Positions 1-9,468 of a stretch of DNA of 61,141 nucleotides are shown here, one piece after another. The stretch lies in NCBI GenBank assembly GCA_025355995.1, contig JANXYQ010000110.1, forward strand, positions 1-61,141, in the 5' to 3' direction. The position numbers and the translations under genes were made by a program. This DNA is from Spirochaetaceae bacterium. GTDB lineage: Bacteria > Spirochaetota > Spirochaetia > Treponematales > Rectinemataceae. Under the pieces are notes generated by a model that saw only the letters and a program-made list of their open reading frames with translations, did no database searches and was not told the DNA's origin. The stretch's first letter is position 1. Every line of letters starts with the position of its first letter.

Positions 1-184
1 AGCGGTTCTCGCCCAGCCTCAGGAAGCCCTTTTTCTCGAGGGCCTTCACGTGGTCGTAGGCGCCTTTGACCGACATCGAGAATCGCTCGGCGATCTCGCG
101 GATCGTGGGGGGGTAGGCGTGGCCGTCGAGGTACGAGGAGATGAAGTCGAGCACTTCCTGTTGGCGGGCCGTAAGCGTCTTCAT
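1..184 (-). CDS. lexA: LexA SOS repressor, N-terminal part (gene runs off the window)
   Basis: Only the first 61 codons are present; the rest lies beyond base 1. The translation starts [15 protein letters not shown] and continues through YPPTIREIAERF and VKALEKKGFLRLGENR. This is the winged-helix DNA-binding domain of LexA, the autocleaving repressor of DNA-damage genes. The catalytic Ser/Lys domain is not visible. The ATG overlaps the stop codon of the upstream NtrC-family gene in an ATGA, so the two are translationally coupled. lexA is therefore the last visible gene of a long leftward operon that begins at rpoN. Such a setting for lexA is unusual, because SOS repressors normally have their own autoregulated promoter. 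An extra promoter inside the upstream coding sequence cannot be excluded. Confidence 0.88.
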   Translation of the reverse strand, partial: MKTLTARQQEVLDFISSYLDGHAYPPTIREIAERFSMSVKGAYDHVKALEKKGFLRLGENR

Positions 185-1554
185 TTTCCCTGCTCTATCC
201 CGAATTTCTTGATCTTGGCGTGAAGGCCGCTCGGGTGGATGCCCGACGCGTCCGCCGCCCTAGCGACATTATATTCGCACTCAACGAGCTTTTGCACAAG
301 ATAGTCCCGTTCGAAGAGCTCCCTGGCTTCCGAGAGCGCCAGGGAGCCGTATCGCTTCGCGACGAGGGGCTCGGGCTTTTCCCTCGATCCCTCGTTCATC
401 ACCCGTGAAACCGTTTCGGCGGAAACCAGGCGCTCGTCGCTCATCACCGCGAGGCGCTCGATGAAGTTAGCGAGCTCGCGGACGTTGCCCGGCCAGTTCC
501 TCGCGCTGAGGGCGGCTAGGCCCTCGCTCGAGATCTCCCGCTCGGGCTTTCCAGCCGCCGCCGCCTTCGCGAGGAAATAGCGGCAGAGCTCCGGCACGTC
601 CCCGCGGCGCTCGCGCAGGGAGGGCATGTGGACCGGCACGACGGCGAGGCGGAAGTAGAGGTCCTCGCGGAACCGGCCCGCCGCGATCTCGGCTCGGATA
701 TCCTTGTTGGTGGCCGCGATGACGCGGACGTCGACGGAGACCGTCTTCTCCCCGCCGAGGCGCTCGAAGCGCATCTCCTGGAGGACTCGCAGCACCTTGG
801 CTTGGGCGGATAGCGAGAGGTCCGCCACCTCGTCGAGGAAGAGCGTGCCGCCGTCGGCCGCCTCGAAGCGGCCCTCCCTGCGGGAGACGGCGTCGGTAAA
901 GGCGCCCTTCTCGTGGCCGAAGAGCTCGCTTTCGAGTAGGGTATCGGGTATCGCGGCGCAATTGACCTCGATGAAGGGCTTTCCCGCGCGCCTGCCCTTG
1001 GCGTGGATCGCCCTCGCGACGAGTTCCTTGCCGGTGCCGTTCTCGCCGGTGATAAGGATTCGCGCGTCGCTCGGGGCCGCCTGGTCTATGAGCGCCTTGA
1101 CTTCCGCCAGGGCCGGCGACGATCCGATGAGGGGCTCGAAGTCCGTCGACGCGGAGGCGGCGCGCTTCAGGTCGCGATTCTCGCGCCTGAGCTCGCCGAT
1201 CTCGAGGGCGTTCCGCGCGGCGGTGAGGAGGCGATCCATCGAAAGGGGCTTCTCTATGAAATCGAAGGCGCCCAGCTTGAGGGCGCGCACCGCCATGTCT
1301 ATCGTGCCGTGGCCGGAGACGACGAGCACTTCCATCTCGGGCCGTCGCTTCTTCATCTCGGCCAGGGCGTCGAGCCCGCCCATGCGAGGCAGCCAGATGT
1401 CGAGCACCGCGAGGTCGGGACCGTGGGCGTCCATCGCCTCGAGGCCGACGACCGCGTCCTCGGCTACGATGACCGAATGGCCTTCGTCCTCGAGGATGTC
1501 CCGGACCGTCGACCGGATGCCGGGCTCGTCGTCGATCACGAGAATGGTCGCCAT
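181..1554 (-). CDS. Sigma-54-dependent NtrC/NtrX-family response regulator
   Basis: 457 residues in three parts. The receiver domain (about 1-118) has the acidic pair DD at 8-9 and the phospho-acceptor D52 in LAVLDIW. The central AAA+ domain (about 135-370) has a Walker A GENGTGKE near residue 170 and a Walker B-type FLDEV. The Fis-type helix-turn-helix lies in the last 50 residues. The sigma-54-contacting loop reads GAFTDA (217-222) instead of the usual GAFTGA. It follows its histidine kinase by 19 bases and overlaps lexA by 4. With rpoN at the head of the same operon, it should activate sigma-54 promoters in response to the NtrY-like kinase. The target genes are not identifiable here. Confidence 0.92.
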   Translation of the reverse strand: MATILVIDDEPGIRSTVRDILEDEGHSVIVAEDAVVGLEAMDAHGPDLAVLDIWLPRMGGLDALAEMKKRRPEMEVLVVSGHGTIDMAVRALKLGAFDFIEKPLSMDRLLTAARNALEIGELRRENRDLKRAASASTDFEPLIGSSPALAEVKALIDQAAPSDARILITGENGTGKELVARAIHAKGRRAGKPFIEVNCAAIPDTLLESELFGHEKGAFTDAVSRREGRFEAADGGTLFLDEVADLSLSAQAKVLRVLQEMRFERLGGEKTVSVDVRVIAATNKDIRAEIAAGRFREDLYFRLAVVPVHMPSLRERRGDVPELCRYFLAKAAAAGKPEREISSEGLAALSARNWPGNVRELANFIERLAVMSDERLVSAETVSRVMNEGSREKPEPLVAKRYGSLALSEARELFERDYLVQKLVECEYNVARAADASGIHPSGLHAKIKKFGIEQGK

Positions 1555-1573
1555 CGCGCGCTGCCCCCTGTAA

Positions 1574-3361
1574 TCATCGATCCAGGGGAAGGTCGACGTA
1601 GAACGTGGTTCCCTCGCCTTCTTCGGATTCGAAGCGGATCGCGCCGCCGTGCTCGGAGACGATGCGCTCTACGATCGACAGCCCGAGTCCCGTGCCCTCG
1701 CTCTTGGTCGTGAAGTACGGCATGAAGACCTTCTCGCCCAGCGAGGGAGGAATGCCGCGCCCCGTGTCCCGGATCTTGAGCCTACAATAACGTGAATCGG
1801 CGGCCTTAACAAGGTCGGCGGCGATTTCGATCTCCCCGCGGCCCTCCATCGCGTCGATCGCGTTGCCTAGGAGATTGCCCAAGGCGCGCTTCATGGTGGC
1901 TCGATCGACGCGAAGGGTCAGCCCCTCCGGCAGCCCGCCCAGGAGGAACCGCACCTCCGGGTAGGAGGCCGCGTAGAGCGCGACGGAATCGGCCACCAGT
2001 CCCGCTAGCTCGGTCCAGTCCCTCTGCGGCTCCGGGAGGGAGGCGAAGGCCCGGAAATCGGAGAGCAGGGCGTCCATCCCCTCGACTTCCTTGACGATCG
2101 CGAGCATCGAACCCTCGACGATGGGGGCCGCCTGGGCCGGATCGGCCTTCCACCGCTTCAGGACGCGCTCGGCAGCGAGGCGGATCGGGGTGAGCGGGTT
2201 CTTGAGCTCGTGGGCGAGGCGTTGGGCGATATCCTTCCATGCGTCGATCTTCTCCTTGCGCAGCTCGTCCGAGCGCGAGCGCTCGATCTCCCCGAGCATC
2301 CTGTTGAAGGAGGCGACCAGCCGTCCCGTCTCGTCGCCGGGCTTGACGATTAGGCGCACACCGAAATCGCCGCCCGCGACGCGTCGCGTCGCCTCCTCGA
2401 GGCTCACGAGGGGCTCGGCGACCAGGTCCGCCGCGGATGCGCCGAGCAGGGCCGCGACGAGGAGGAGGGGAAGCGCGAGGAAGCAGTACAGTATCGCCAG
2501 GAGGGTCGCCCACTTGGCCGAGAAGGGGGCGAGGAAGCTCGCGTTGCGTTCGGCCTTCCCCAGCGAGGCGGCAGCCTTGTCCAAGCCCTCCGGCATGCGA
2601 AGGCTCAGGACCGCGAAGACGGAGCTTTCGCCCGCCCTCGAGCCCCCGAGGGGGACTGCGTATCGCACGAGGCTGGCTCCTCCCGAGGAATAGGCCGCGA
2701 GCAGGTGGCCCGCCGAGTCCGGCGCCGGGGCCGAGGGCGGGGACGCGAGCCTCGCCGAGGAGGGCCCCGCGAAATCGGCGCCGCGCGGGCCTCCGAAGAC
2801 CTCGACGGCCTCCATCCTCGGATCCTGCGACTGAAGCTCGGCGAGCAGCGTCGCCGAGCCTGGGACCTCGGCCCCGTGCGGCGACGCGTACTCCCGGGCG
2901 AGGTTCGTAGCCGCGCGCTCTATCCGCTTGAGCTCCTCGTCGTACCAGGCGAGGGCGAGGGACTTACCCTCGGAAAGCGCCTCGCGCACCTCGATCGACG
3001 AGGAGGACGATTGCGCCGTCGACGCGAGGCGGATGAGGAAGAGGCCCTGGGGTATGGACGCCGCCGCCACGGCGAGCAGGAAGAGGCCGGAAAGCCTGAG
3101 CCTGAGCCGCGATCCGTAGCGCCTGGAGCGGAGGTCGATTGCGAGGCCGCGTACCCTGAGTCCGACGATGACGAGGAGGGAGGCGGGAAGCACGGCTAGG
3201 AGGGCCGCCGGAAGGCGCTCGTAAAGGCCGGGGAAATCGGGGGATCCCGAGAGTACGGATTGAGCGAAGGCGTAGGCGCCGATGGCGATGAGGCCGTATA
3301 CGATGAGCACGGAAATGAGCTCTGAGAGGACGCGCCTGCGGGGAGCTAGCGGACCGGCCAT
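1574..3361 (-). CDS. NtrY-like membrane sensor histidine kinase
   Basis: 595 residues. The N-terminus has several hydrophobic segments (about 15-35, 47-66 and 85-110). An extracytoplasmic stretch follows (about 112-285), then another membrane segment near 290-310 and a HAMP linker (LVSLEEATRRVAGGDFGVRL). The phospho-acceptor H-box is RLAHELKNPLTPIRLAAERV, and the ATPase domain carries NAIDAM, DTGRGIP and GTGLGLSI boxes. The H-box with NPLTP is typical of the NtrY/AtoS class that pairs with NtrC-family regulators, and the regulator gene follows directly. The signal is unknown. It sits between ptsH and the regulator in the rpoN operon, which suggests a role in nutrient or energy status, but that is inference. 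Confidence 0.9.
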   Translation of the reverse strand: MAGPLAPRRRVLSELISVLIVYGLIAIGAYAFAQSVLSGSPDFPGLYERLPAALLAVLPASLLVIVGLRVRGLAIDLRSRRYGSRLRLRLSGLFLLAVAAASIPQGLFLIRLASTAQSSSSSIEVREALSEGKSLALAWYDEELKRIERAATNLAREYASPHGAEVPGSATLLAELQSQDPRMEAVEVFGGPRGADFAGPSSARLASPPSAPAPDSAGHLLAAYSSGGASLVRYAVPLGGSRAGESSVFAVLSLRMPEGLDKAAASLGKAERNASFLAPFSAKWATLLAILYCFLALPLLLVAALLGASAADLVAEPLVSLEEATRRVAGGDFGVRLIVKPGDETGRLVASFNRMLGEIERSRSDELRKEKIDAWKDIAQRLAHELKNPLTPIRLAAERVLKRWKADPAQAAPIVEGSMLAIVKEVEGMDALLSDFRAFASLPEPQRDWTELAGLVADSVALYAASYPEVRFLLGGLPEGLTLRVDRATMKRALGNLLGNAIDAMEGRGEIEIAADLVKAADSRYCRLKIRDTGRGIPPSLGEKVFMPYFTTKSEGTGLGLSIVERIVSEHGGAIRFESEEGEGTTFYVDLPLDR

Positions 3362-3382
3362 GGCGCCTAAAGCCGACCCCGG

Positions 3383-3649
3383 CTAATCCTCTTCGAAGCG
3401 GGCCTCGAAGAGGGCCTGGATCGCGGCGGCGGCGGCCTCTTCGTCCTTGCCCTCGGCCAGGATCCGCACCGGCGTTCCGTAGCTGGCGCCGAGCGTGATT
3501 ATTCCCATTATCGACTTGGCGTTGATGCGGTCGGTGCCCTTCTCGAGCCAGAGATTCGAGGCGAATTTGCTCGCGGTCTGCACGATCAGGGCAGCGGGAC
3601 GCGCGTGGATGCCCGCCCTGTTCTTGATGGTAACCGTCACCTCGGTCAT
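3383..3649 (-). CDS. ptsH: HPr phosphocarrier protein
   Basis: 88 residues, the normal HPr length. The His-15 region reads GIHARPA and the regulatory serine region reads AKSIMGI, so both the PEP-dependent His site and the HPr-kinase Ser site are present. The gene lies 15 bases after hprK and 21 bases before the histidine kinase. No PTS enzyme I, EIIA or permease is found in this window. In several spirochaetes HPr and its kinase are known without sugar-transporting EIIC proteins. A regulatory rather than transport role is therefore plausible. Neighbouring rpoN and hpf recall the proteobacterial rpoN operon, where nitrogen-PTS genes occupy this place. Confidence 0.95.
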   Translation of the reverse strand: MTEVTVTIKNRAGIHARPAALIVQTASKFASNLWLEKGTDRINAKSIMGIITLGASYGTPVRILAEGKDEEAAAAAIQALFEARFEED

Positions 3650-3664
3650 TGACGCTCCCTCGAG

Positions 3665-4660
3665 TTATAGATAGTCGTCCCTGTTGAAGTACAGGGCGCG
3701 CGCGTTCTCGCTCTCCAGCCAGCGCAGCACGTTCTGGTTGAATTCCTTGGCCGAGTGATAGCCCATCTTCTTGAGGCGCTCGTTCATCGCGGCGGTCTCG
3801 ACGATGATGGGAATGTTGCGGCCCGGCTTCACGGGGATCTCGAGCTTGGCGACCCTGACGCCGAGGATCTCGGTCGTGAGCTCCTCGGTGCCGATGCGGT
3901 CGTAGACCTTGTTCGAGTCCCATTCCTCAAGGCCGCACACGAGCTGGATCTGCTTCTTGTCGCGTATCGCGCCGACTCCGAAGAGGTGCGTGACGTTGAT
4001 GATGCCGAGGCCGCGGATCTCCATATGGTGCCCGATGACCTTGTTGGCGCCTTGGCCCATGAGGATCGAGCCGTTGACGCAGCGGATGTCCACGACGTCG
4101 TCGGCGACGAGTCGGTGCCCACGCTCGATGAGCTCCAGCGCGGTCTCGCTCTTGCCGACGCCCGAGTCCCCTATGAGGAGGATGCCGATGCCGTAGACCT
4201 CTACGAGGACGCCGTGGATCGTCGTCTGCGGCGCGAAGATGTCCGAGAGCACGCGGATCACGCGGCTCGAGAACTCGCTGGACGGGAGGTCGGTCTGGAG
4301 GACGGGGCAATCGGCGGCCTCGGCCGCGGCGAAGAAGGACTTGCCCGGAGAGAGGTTGTGCGTGAATATGCAGCAGGGCATGGGGTAGGCGAACAGCTTC
4401 TGGAGGTTGTCGGTCCTGCCCTCCTCGTCCAGCATCTTCAGGTAGGCGTTCTCGCCGCGGCCGAATATTTGCAGCCGGTTCCAGGCGAAGGACTCGTAAT
4501 ATCCGGATAGGGCAAGCCCCGGCCTATTGAGGTCGGGCGTGGTGATCTCGCGCGAGAGGCCCTTGCGGCCTCCTATGCACCGGAGGTCGAGGGCGTTCTG
4601 CTCCTTAAGGTCGAGGTCCAGGAGATCTAGGACCGTGAATTTCTTTTCGTCTGAGGACAC
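3665..4660 (-). CDS. hprK: HPr kinase/phosphorylase
   Basis: 331 residues, slightly longer than typical HprK. The Walker A P-loop is GDSGVGKS near residue 167. The family signature region with EIRGLGIINV follows near 223-232, and the K/VKPGRNIP segment lies near the C-terminus. The enzyme phosphorylates HPr at the regulatory serine using ATP or pyrophosphate and reverses the reaction with phosphate, reading out the energy and carbon state. Its substrate HPr is encoded immediately downstream. A C-terminal extension of about 20-30 residues after the usual end of the fold (NQNVLRWLESENARALYF) is visible and has no obvious motif. Confidence 0.95.
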   Translation of the reverse strand: MSSDEKKFTVLDLLDLDLKEQNALDLRCIGGRKGLSREITTPDLNRPGLALSGYYESFAWNRLQIFGRGENAYLKMLDEEGRTDNLQKLFAYPMPCCIFTHNLSPGKSFFAAAEAADCPVLQTDLPSSEFSSRVIRVLSDIFAPQTTIHGVLVEVYGIGILLIGDSGVGKSETALELIERGHRLVADDVVDIRCVNGSILMGQGANKVIGHHMEIRGLGIINVTHLFGVGAIRDKKQIQLVCGLEEWDSNKVYDRIGTEELTTEILGVRVAKLEIPVKPGRNIPIIVETAAMNERLKKMGYHSAKEFNQNVLRWLESENARALYFNRDDYL

Positions 4661-4700
4661 GGGCCGAGTCTACTACGGAAGAGCCCGAGGCGCAATGACG

Positions 4701-4991
4701 CTATTTCCGCTCCTGGACCTTCTCCTTCTCCTTCGAGATCTTCTGCTCCAGCCTATCGATGAGCTTGTCTATCGCGGTATTTACTTCGAAGTCGCGTTCC
4801 TCGAGGTGGGCCTGGACTCCCCAACGAAAATTCACGGTCGCCTCGAACTTGAAATCCTTCTCCTTGGTCATGACGAAAATGAGGTCGACGATCATGTCCT
4901 TCGCATACCCGATCCGCTCGAGTTTTGAATCTAGGTACTTCCTGCTTGCCTCGCCCAGGTCGAAATGCACGGAACGGACATCGACGGTCAT
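4701..4991 (-). CDS. hpf: Ribosome hibernation promoting factor / RaiA family
   Basis: 96 residues, the short form of the family with only the ribosome-binding domain and no long C-terminal dimerisation domain. It begins MTVDVRSVHFDLGEASRKYL and contains the typical alternating strands followed by VNTAIDKLIDRLEQKI. The product binds the 30S decoding and mRNA channel and silences ribosomes in stationary phase. A strong AGGAGG lies 8 bases before the ATG. It follows rpoN by 98 bases, a gap that carries two hairpins. The rpoN-hpf pairing is a widely conserved gene order. Confidence 0.9.
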   Translation of the reverse strand: MTVDVRSVHFDLGEASRKYLDSKLERIGYAKDMIVDLIFVMTKEKDFKFEATVNFRWGVQAHLEERDFEVNTAIDKLIDRLEQKISKEKEKVQERK

Positions 4992-5027
4992 TAGAACCTC
5001 CTTATTTATCGCGAAACGCTATACGCA

Positions 5028-5091
5028 GGTCGCCCGAGGCGACCCCTACAATCAATTTTCTCTCAGCCAGCCGAGGCCGGAGGCCTCGGCT
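5028..5091 (-). promoter_or_regulatory. Two stem-loops in the rpoN-hpf gap
   Basis: Read on the minus strand, a perfect 10-bp stem (5082-5091 with 5069-5078, 3-base loop) starts at the rpoN stop codon. A second perfect 7-bp stem (5038-5044 with 5028-5034, 3-base loop) follows. Neither has a T-run, so a classical intrinsic terminator is unlikely. They may stabilise or process the transcript, or partially attenuate it so that hpf and the downstream genes are expressed separately from rpoN. Confidence 0.5.
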
Positions 5092-6478
5092 ATATTCTCT
5101 TCCTTCCGAAGGAGGACCCCAGGTCGAGCTCCCCCCGGTACTTCGCGACCGTCCTCCGTGCGAGCTTGATGCCCTTGCGGCCGAGCACTTCGACGATGTC
5201 CCGGTCGGAGAGTATCGAGTCCTCGGCCTCGATGATCTCCTTGATGACCTGCTTCACCCCTTCTTTCGAGAAGCTCGAGCCCCGCGACCCGGCTCCGGAG
5301 ATCGAGTTGGTGAAGAAATATCTCAGCTCGAAGATGCCCCAGTCGGTTTGCATGTATTTCCGGTTCGCGATTCGCGATACCGTGGTCTCGTGGACGCCGA
5401 TCTCGTCGGCGACGTCCTTGAGCGTCAGCGGGGCCAGGCGCTTGGGGCCCTCCGCGAAGAAGGCGCGCTGGAATTCGACGACGGCGCGCGCGACCTTGAG
5501 CAGGGTCTGGTTGCGCTGGTGTATGGACCGTATGAAGAATTTCGCTTGCTTGATGTTGTCGCGGACGTAGGCGCTGGTGGCGCGGTCCGCGGGATGCGGG
5601 ACGTCGCCCCGCGCGGCGAGGCTATCGAAGAACGGGTCTATGCCGAGGACCGGGATCTCCTCGTCGTTGAGCACGATGACGAAATCGCCGTCCTTGAGCT
5701 TGACCATCAGGTCGGGGAGCACGTAGCGGGGCTCCTCGGTCGAGTAGGCCCTGCCGGGGAAGGGCGCCAGCCCCTTTATGAAGGCGAGAGCTCTCTGGAG
5801 CTCGAGATCGGAAAGCTTCAGGCGCTTCTGGATCTCCGAGTGCTTGCCCTTCTCGAGCAGCTCGATCTGGTCGCGCAGGATCGCGACGGCCGCCGCGGGG
5901 GCGTCGCCCGCGAGCAAGGCCTGCGCGAGGAGGCTCTCGCGATAATCGGCGCAGGCGGTTCCTATCGGCTCGAAGCCGCGGACGAGGGAAATGACCTCGT
6001 CTATCACGGTCTTGGCGGTCCTGGGGACGAGGATATACGGATCCTCCTTATGAAAGCCGTCGTCGTCGAGGTTCTGGATCAGGGTCTCGCCTATGTCCCG
6101 CCTGGCATCGTCGATGCGCTGCAGCCTGAGCTGCCAGAGCAGGTGCTCCTGGAGGGTCTCGGGCCGGGCGATGGCGCCCTCGATGAACATCCGCTTGGAG
6201 TCGTCGTCGGAGCCGGAGTGAGAGGAAAAGCCGGGATCCGAGCTGTTCTCGTAGGGCGAGGCGTCCTCCGCCTCCCTGGGCTCGGTCTCCGGAAGGGTCT
6301 CGAGGGAGACGGTGGACGCATCCGAGACGATCTCGAGCGCGGGATTCGCCTCGATCTCCTCCTGGATCTGCTCCTTTAGCTCCTGAAGCGGCATTGCCAT
6401 CAGCTTGATCGATTGGATCATCTGAGGGCTGAGTTTTTGGCGTTGTTCCGCGATGAGCGCGGGCTTCTGAAGCTGCAC
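5090..6478 (-). CDS. rpoN: RNA polymerase sigma-54 factor
   Basis: 462 residues. Region I (1-50) is Gln/Leu-rich and starts with the typical alternation around QRQKLSPQMIQSIKLMAMPL. An acidic linker follows (about 60-100), then the core-binding region. Next is the helix-turn-helix VADEIGVHETTVSRIANRKY, and near the end the RpoN box ARRTVAKYRGEL, one residue different from the consensus ARRTVAKYRE. The start is a GTG at 6476-6478 with GGAGG 4-8 bases upstream. No better start exists because the region upstream looks like a promoter. It heads an operon of hpf, hprK, ptsH, a two-component pair and lexA. An NtrC-family activator encoded in the same operon is its obvious partner. Confidence 0.94.
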   Translation of the reverse strand: MQLQKPALIAEQRQKLSPQMIQSIKLMAMPLQELKEQIQEEIEANPALEIVSDASTVSLETLPETEPREAEDASPYENSSDPGFSSHSGSDDDSKRMFIEGAIARPETLQEHLLWQLRLQRIDDARRDIGETLIQNLDDDGFHKEDPYILVPRTAKTVIDEVISLVRGFEPIGTACADYRESLLAQALLAGDAPAAAVAILRDQIELLEKGKHSEIQKRLKLSDLELQRALAFIKGLAPFPGRAYSTEEPRYVLPDLMVKLKDGDFVIVLNDEEIPVLGIDPFFDSLAARGDVPHPADRATSAYVRDNIKQAKFFIRSIHQRNQTLLKVARAVVEFQRAFFAEGPKRLAPLTLKDVADEIGVHETTVSRIANRKYMQTDWGIFELRYFFTNSISGAGSRGSSFSKEGVKQVIKEIIEAEDSILSDRDIVEVLGRKGIKLARRTVAKYRGELDLGSSFGRKRI

Positions 6479-6496
6479 CCTTACCTCCGTACCTGA

Positions 6497-6524
6497 AATT
6501 TAAGCTCTCGGGACCGAATGTCAA
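6497..6524 (-). promoter_or_regulatory. Candidate sigma-70 promoter of the rpoN operon
   Basis: On the minus strand TTGACA (6524-6519) is followed after 16 bases by TAAATT (6502-6497). The predicted start of transcription falls close to the ribosome-binding site (GGAGG near 6483-6487), so the leader would be very short. The -35 element is a perfect match and the -10 is partial. No sigma-54 type GG-N10-GC element was seen here. Confidence 0.5.
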
Positions 6525-6631
6525 GCTGAAGTAGGGCGAATATCGGGGAAAATTGCTAGCAATAATCATGCCGAAATCATAAAAAACATCCATTTATTCA
6601 ATCGACCCCCTATCGGAAGGCGGCTATCATA

Positions 6632-6686
6632 TTGACGTCAGTAGATAATAGTTATTACTTTATTGATACTTCGAAAGGGTCTTTCG
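6632..6686 (+). promoter_or_regulatory. grpE upstream region with weak promoter and leader hairpin
   Basis: TTGACG at 6632-6637 is followed by AT-rich bases with only a weak -10 (TATTAC at 6653-6658, spacing 15). A perfect 6-bp stem with a GGT loop (CGAAAG 6672-6677, CTTTCG 6681-6686) lies just ahead of the grpE ribosome-binding site. No CIRCE element (TTAGCACTC-N9-GAGTGCTAA) is present, so HrcA control is not supported by this sequence. Confidence 0.3.
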
Positions 6687-6704
6687 GGCCCATAATTAGG
6701 TGGA

Positions 6705-7376
6705 ATGATGTCGATCAAGCAGCAGGAGACTCGCCCCGAGCCGCAGGAAAAGGTTCCCGAGTCGCCCCCTATCGTTTCGGACGCGGCCGATAGCCCCGAA
6801 GAAGGCGATAGCCGATCCGAGCCCTTCCCCGACGACGCACCGATAAGTCGCATGGCCATCCTGGAGGCCGAGCTCTCGGCCGCCAGGGAGGAGCTATCGG
6901 CGGTGAACGATAAATACCTGCGCAAGCTCGCCGAGGACGCCAACTTTCGCAAAAGGATGATCCGCGAGAAGGAGGACGGGCAACGCTTCGCCGTGACCTC
7001 GCTCCTCGGCGACCTCATTCCCGTACTCGACGACTTCGACCGAGCCATCGCCAGCGCCGAGACCCAGAAGGATTACGCCGTCCTTCACGACGGCGTTCAG
7101 CTCATCAGGCGGCAGCTCGGCTCCGTCCTGGAGGCGAAGTACGGCCTCGCGCGCTTCGAGTCCCTCGGCAAGTCCTTCGACCCCAACCACCACGAGGCGG
7201 TCGCGATGGTCCAGGGCGGACCGGAGGACGGCGACGAGGCGGTAGTAGCCGAAGAATTCCTGCCCGGCTACGGCTTGCACGACAGGGTAATCAGGACCGC
7301 CAAGGTTCGGGTCATGATGCCCGCGCCCAAGACAGCCGATTCCGACGCTCTAGCGAGCGGGCCGGAAGCCGAATAA
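6705..7376 (+). CDS. grpE: GrpE nucleotide exchange factor
   Basis: 223 residues. An acidic, Pro-rich N-terminus (1-50) is followed by the long coiled coil (about 50-100) that dimerises GrpE. The conserved C-terminal beta domain follows, with FESLGKSFDPNHHEAVAMV and AEEFLPGYGLHDRVIRTAKVRV, which inserts into the DnaK ATPase cleft and releases ADP. Two in-frame ATGs adjoin (6705 and 6708). AGG 4-7 bases upstream fits the second slightly better. dnaK follows 27 bases later, so they form one operon, and dnaJ probably belongs to it. The gene is divergent from rpoN. Confidence 0.94.
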   Translation: MMSIKQQETRPEPQEKVPESPPIVSDAADSPEEGDSRSEPFPDDAPISRMAILEAELSAAREELSAVNDKYLRKLAEDANFRKRMIREKEDGQRFAVTSLLGDLIPVLDDFDRAIASAETQKDYAVLHDGVQLIRRQLGSVLEAKYGLARFESLGKSFDPNHHEAVAMVQGGPEDGDEAVVAEEFLPGYGLHDRVIRTAKVRVMMPAPKTADSDALASGPEAE

Positions 7377-7403
7377 ATCGAGATTAAGGAAGGAGCGGAT
7401 AGT

Positions 7404-9353
<1,950 letters not shown>

Positions 9354-9455
9354 ATCGAGAATGGGGAAGCGATAATGGGAGAGCGGGGCCGGGCGGCCGA
9401 GACGCCGGCCCGCCCACGCCCTTCCACCGTCTCCGTTCTCGATCATCCATCGCTT
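9354..9455 (+). repeat. Complex inverted repeat between dnaK and dnaJ
   Basis: Directly after the dnaK stop, ATCGAGAA (9354-9361) pairs with TTCTCGAT (9436-9443). AAGCGAT (9367-9373) can pair with ATCGCTT (9449-9455). In between, a very strong GC stem is formed by 9386-9395 and 9403-9411 with one bulged base and a 7-base loop. The first two pairings cross, so they are alternative or pseudoknotted. There is no T-run. It may reduce transcription into dnaJ or protect the dnaK mRNA end. Confidence 0.6.
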
Positions 9456-9468
9456 ATCGGGGTTTAAC

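Noticed and set aside
220-6379. Long open frames on the plus strand opposite rpoN, hprK, and the two-component genes (up to 484 codons)
   Set aside because: They are antisense to well-recognised genes, have Arg/Gly/Asp/Val-rich sequences without family features, and arise from the codon pattern of a high-GC genome.
6479-6704. CIRCE/HrcA site upstream of grpE
   Set aside because: No TTAGCACTC-type inverted repeat is present in the gap.
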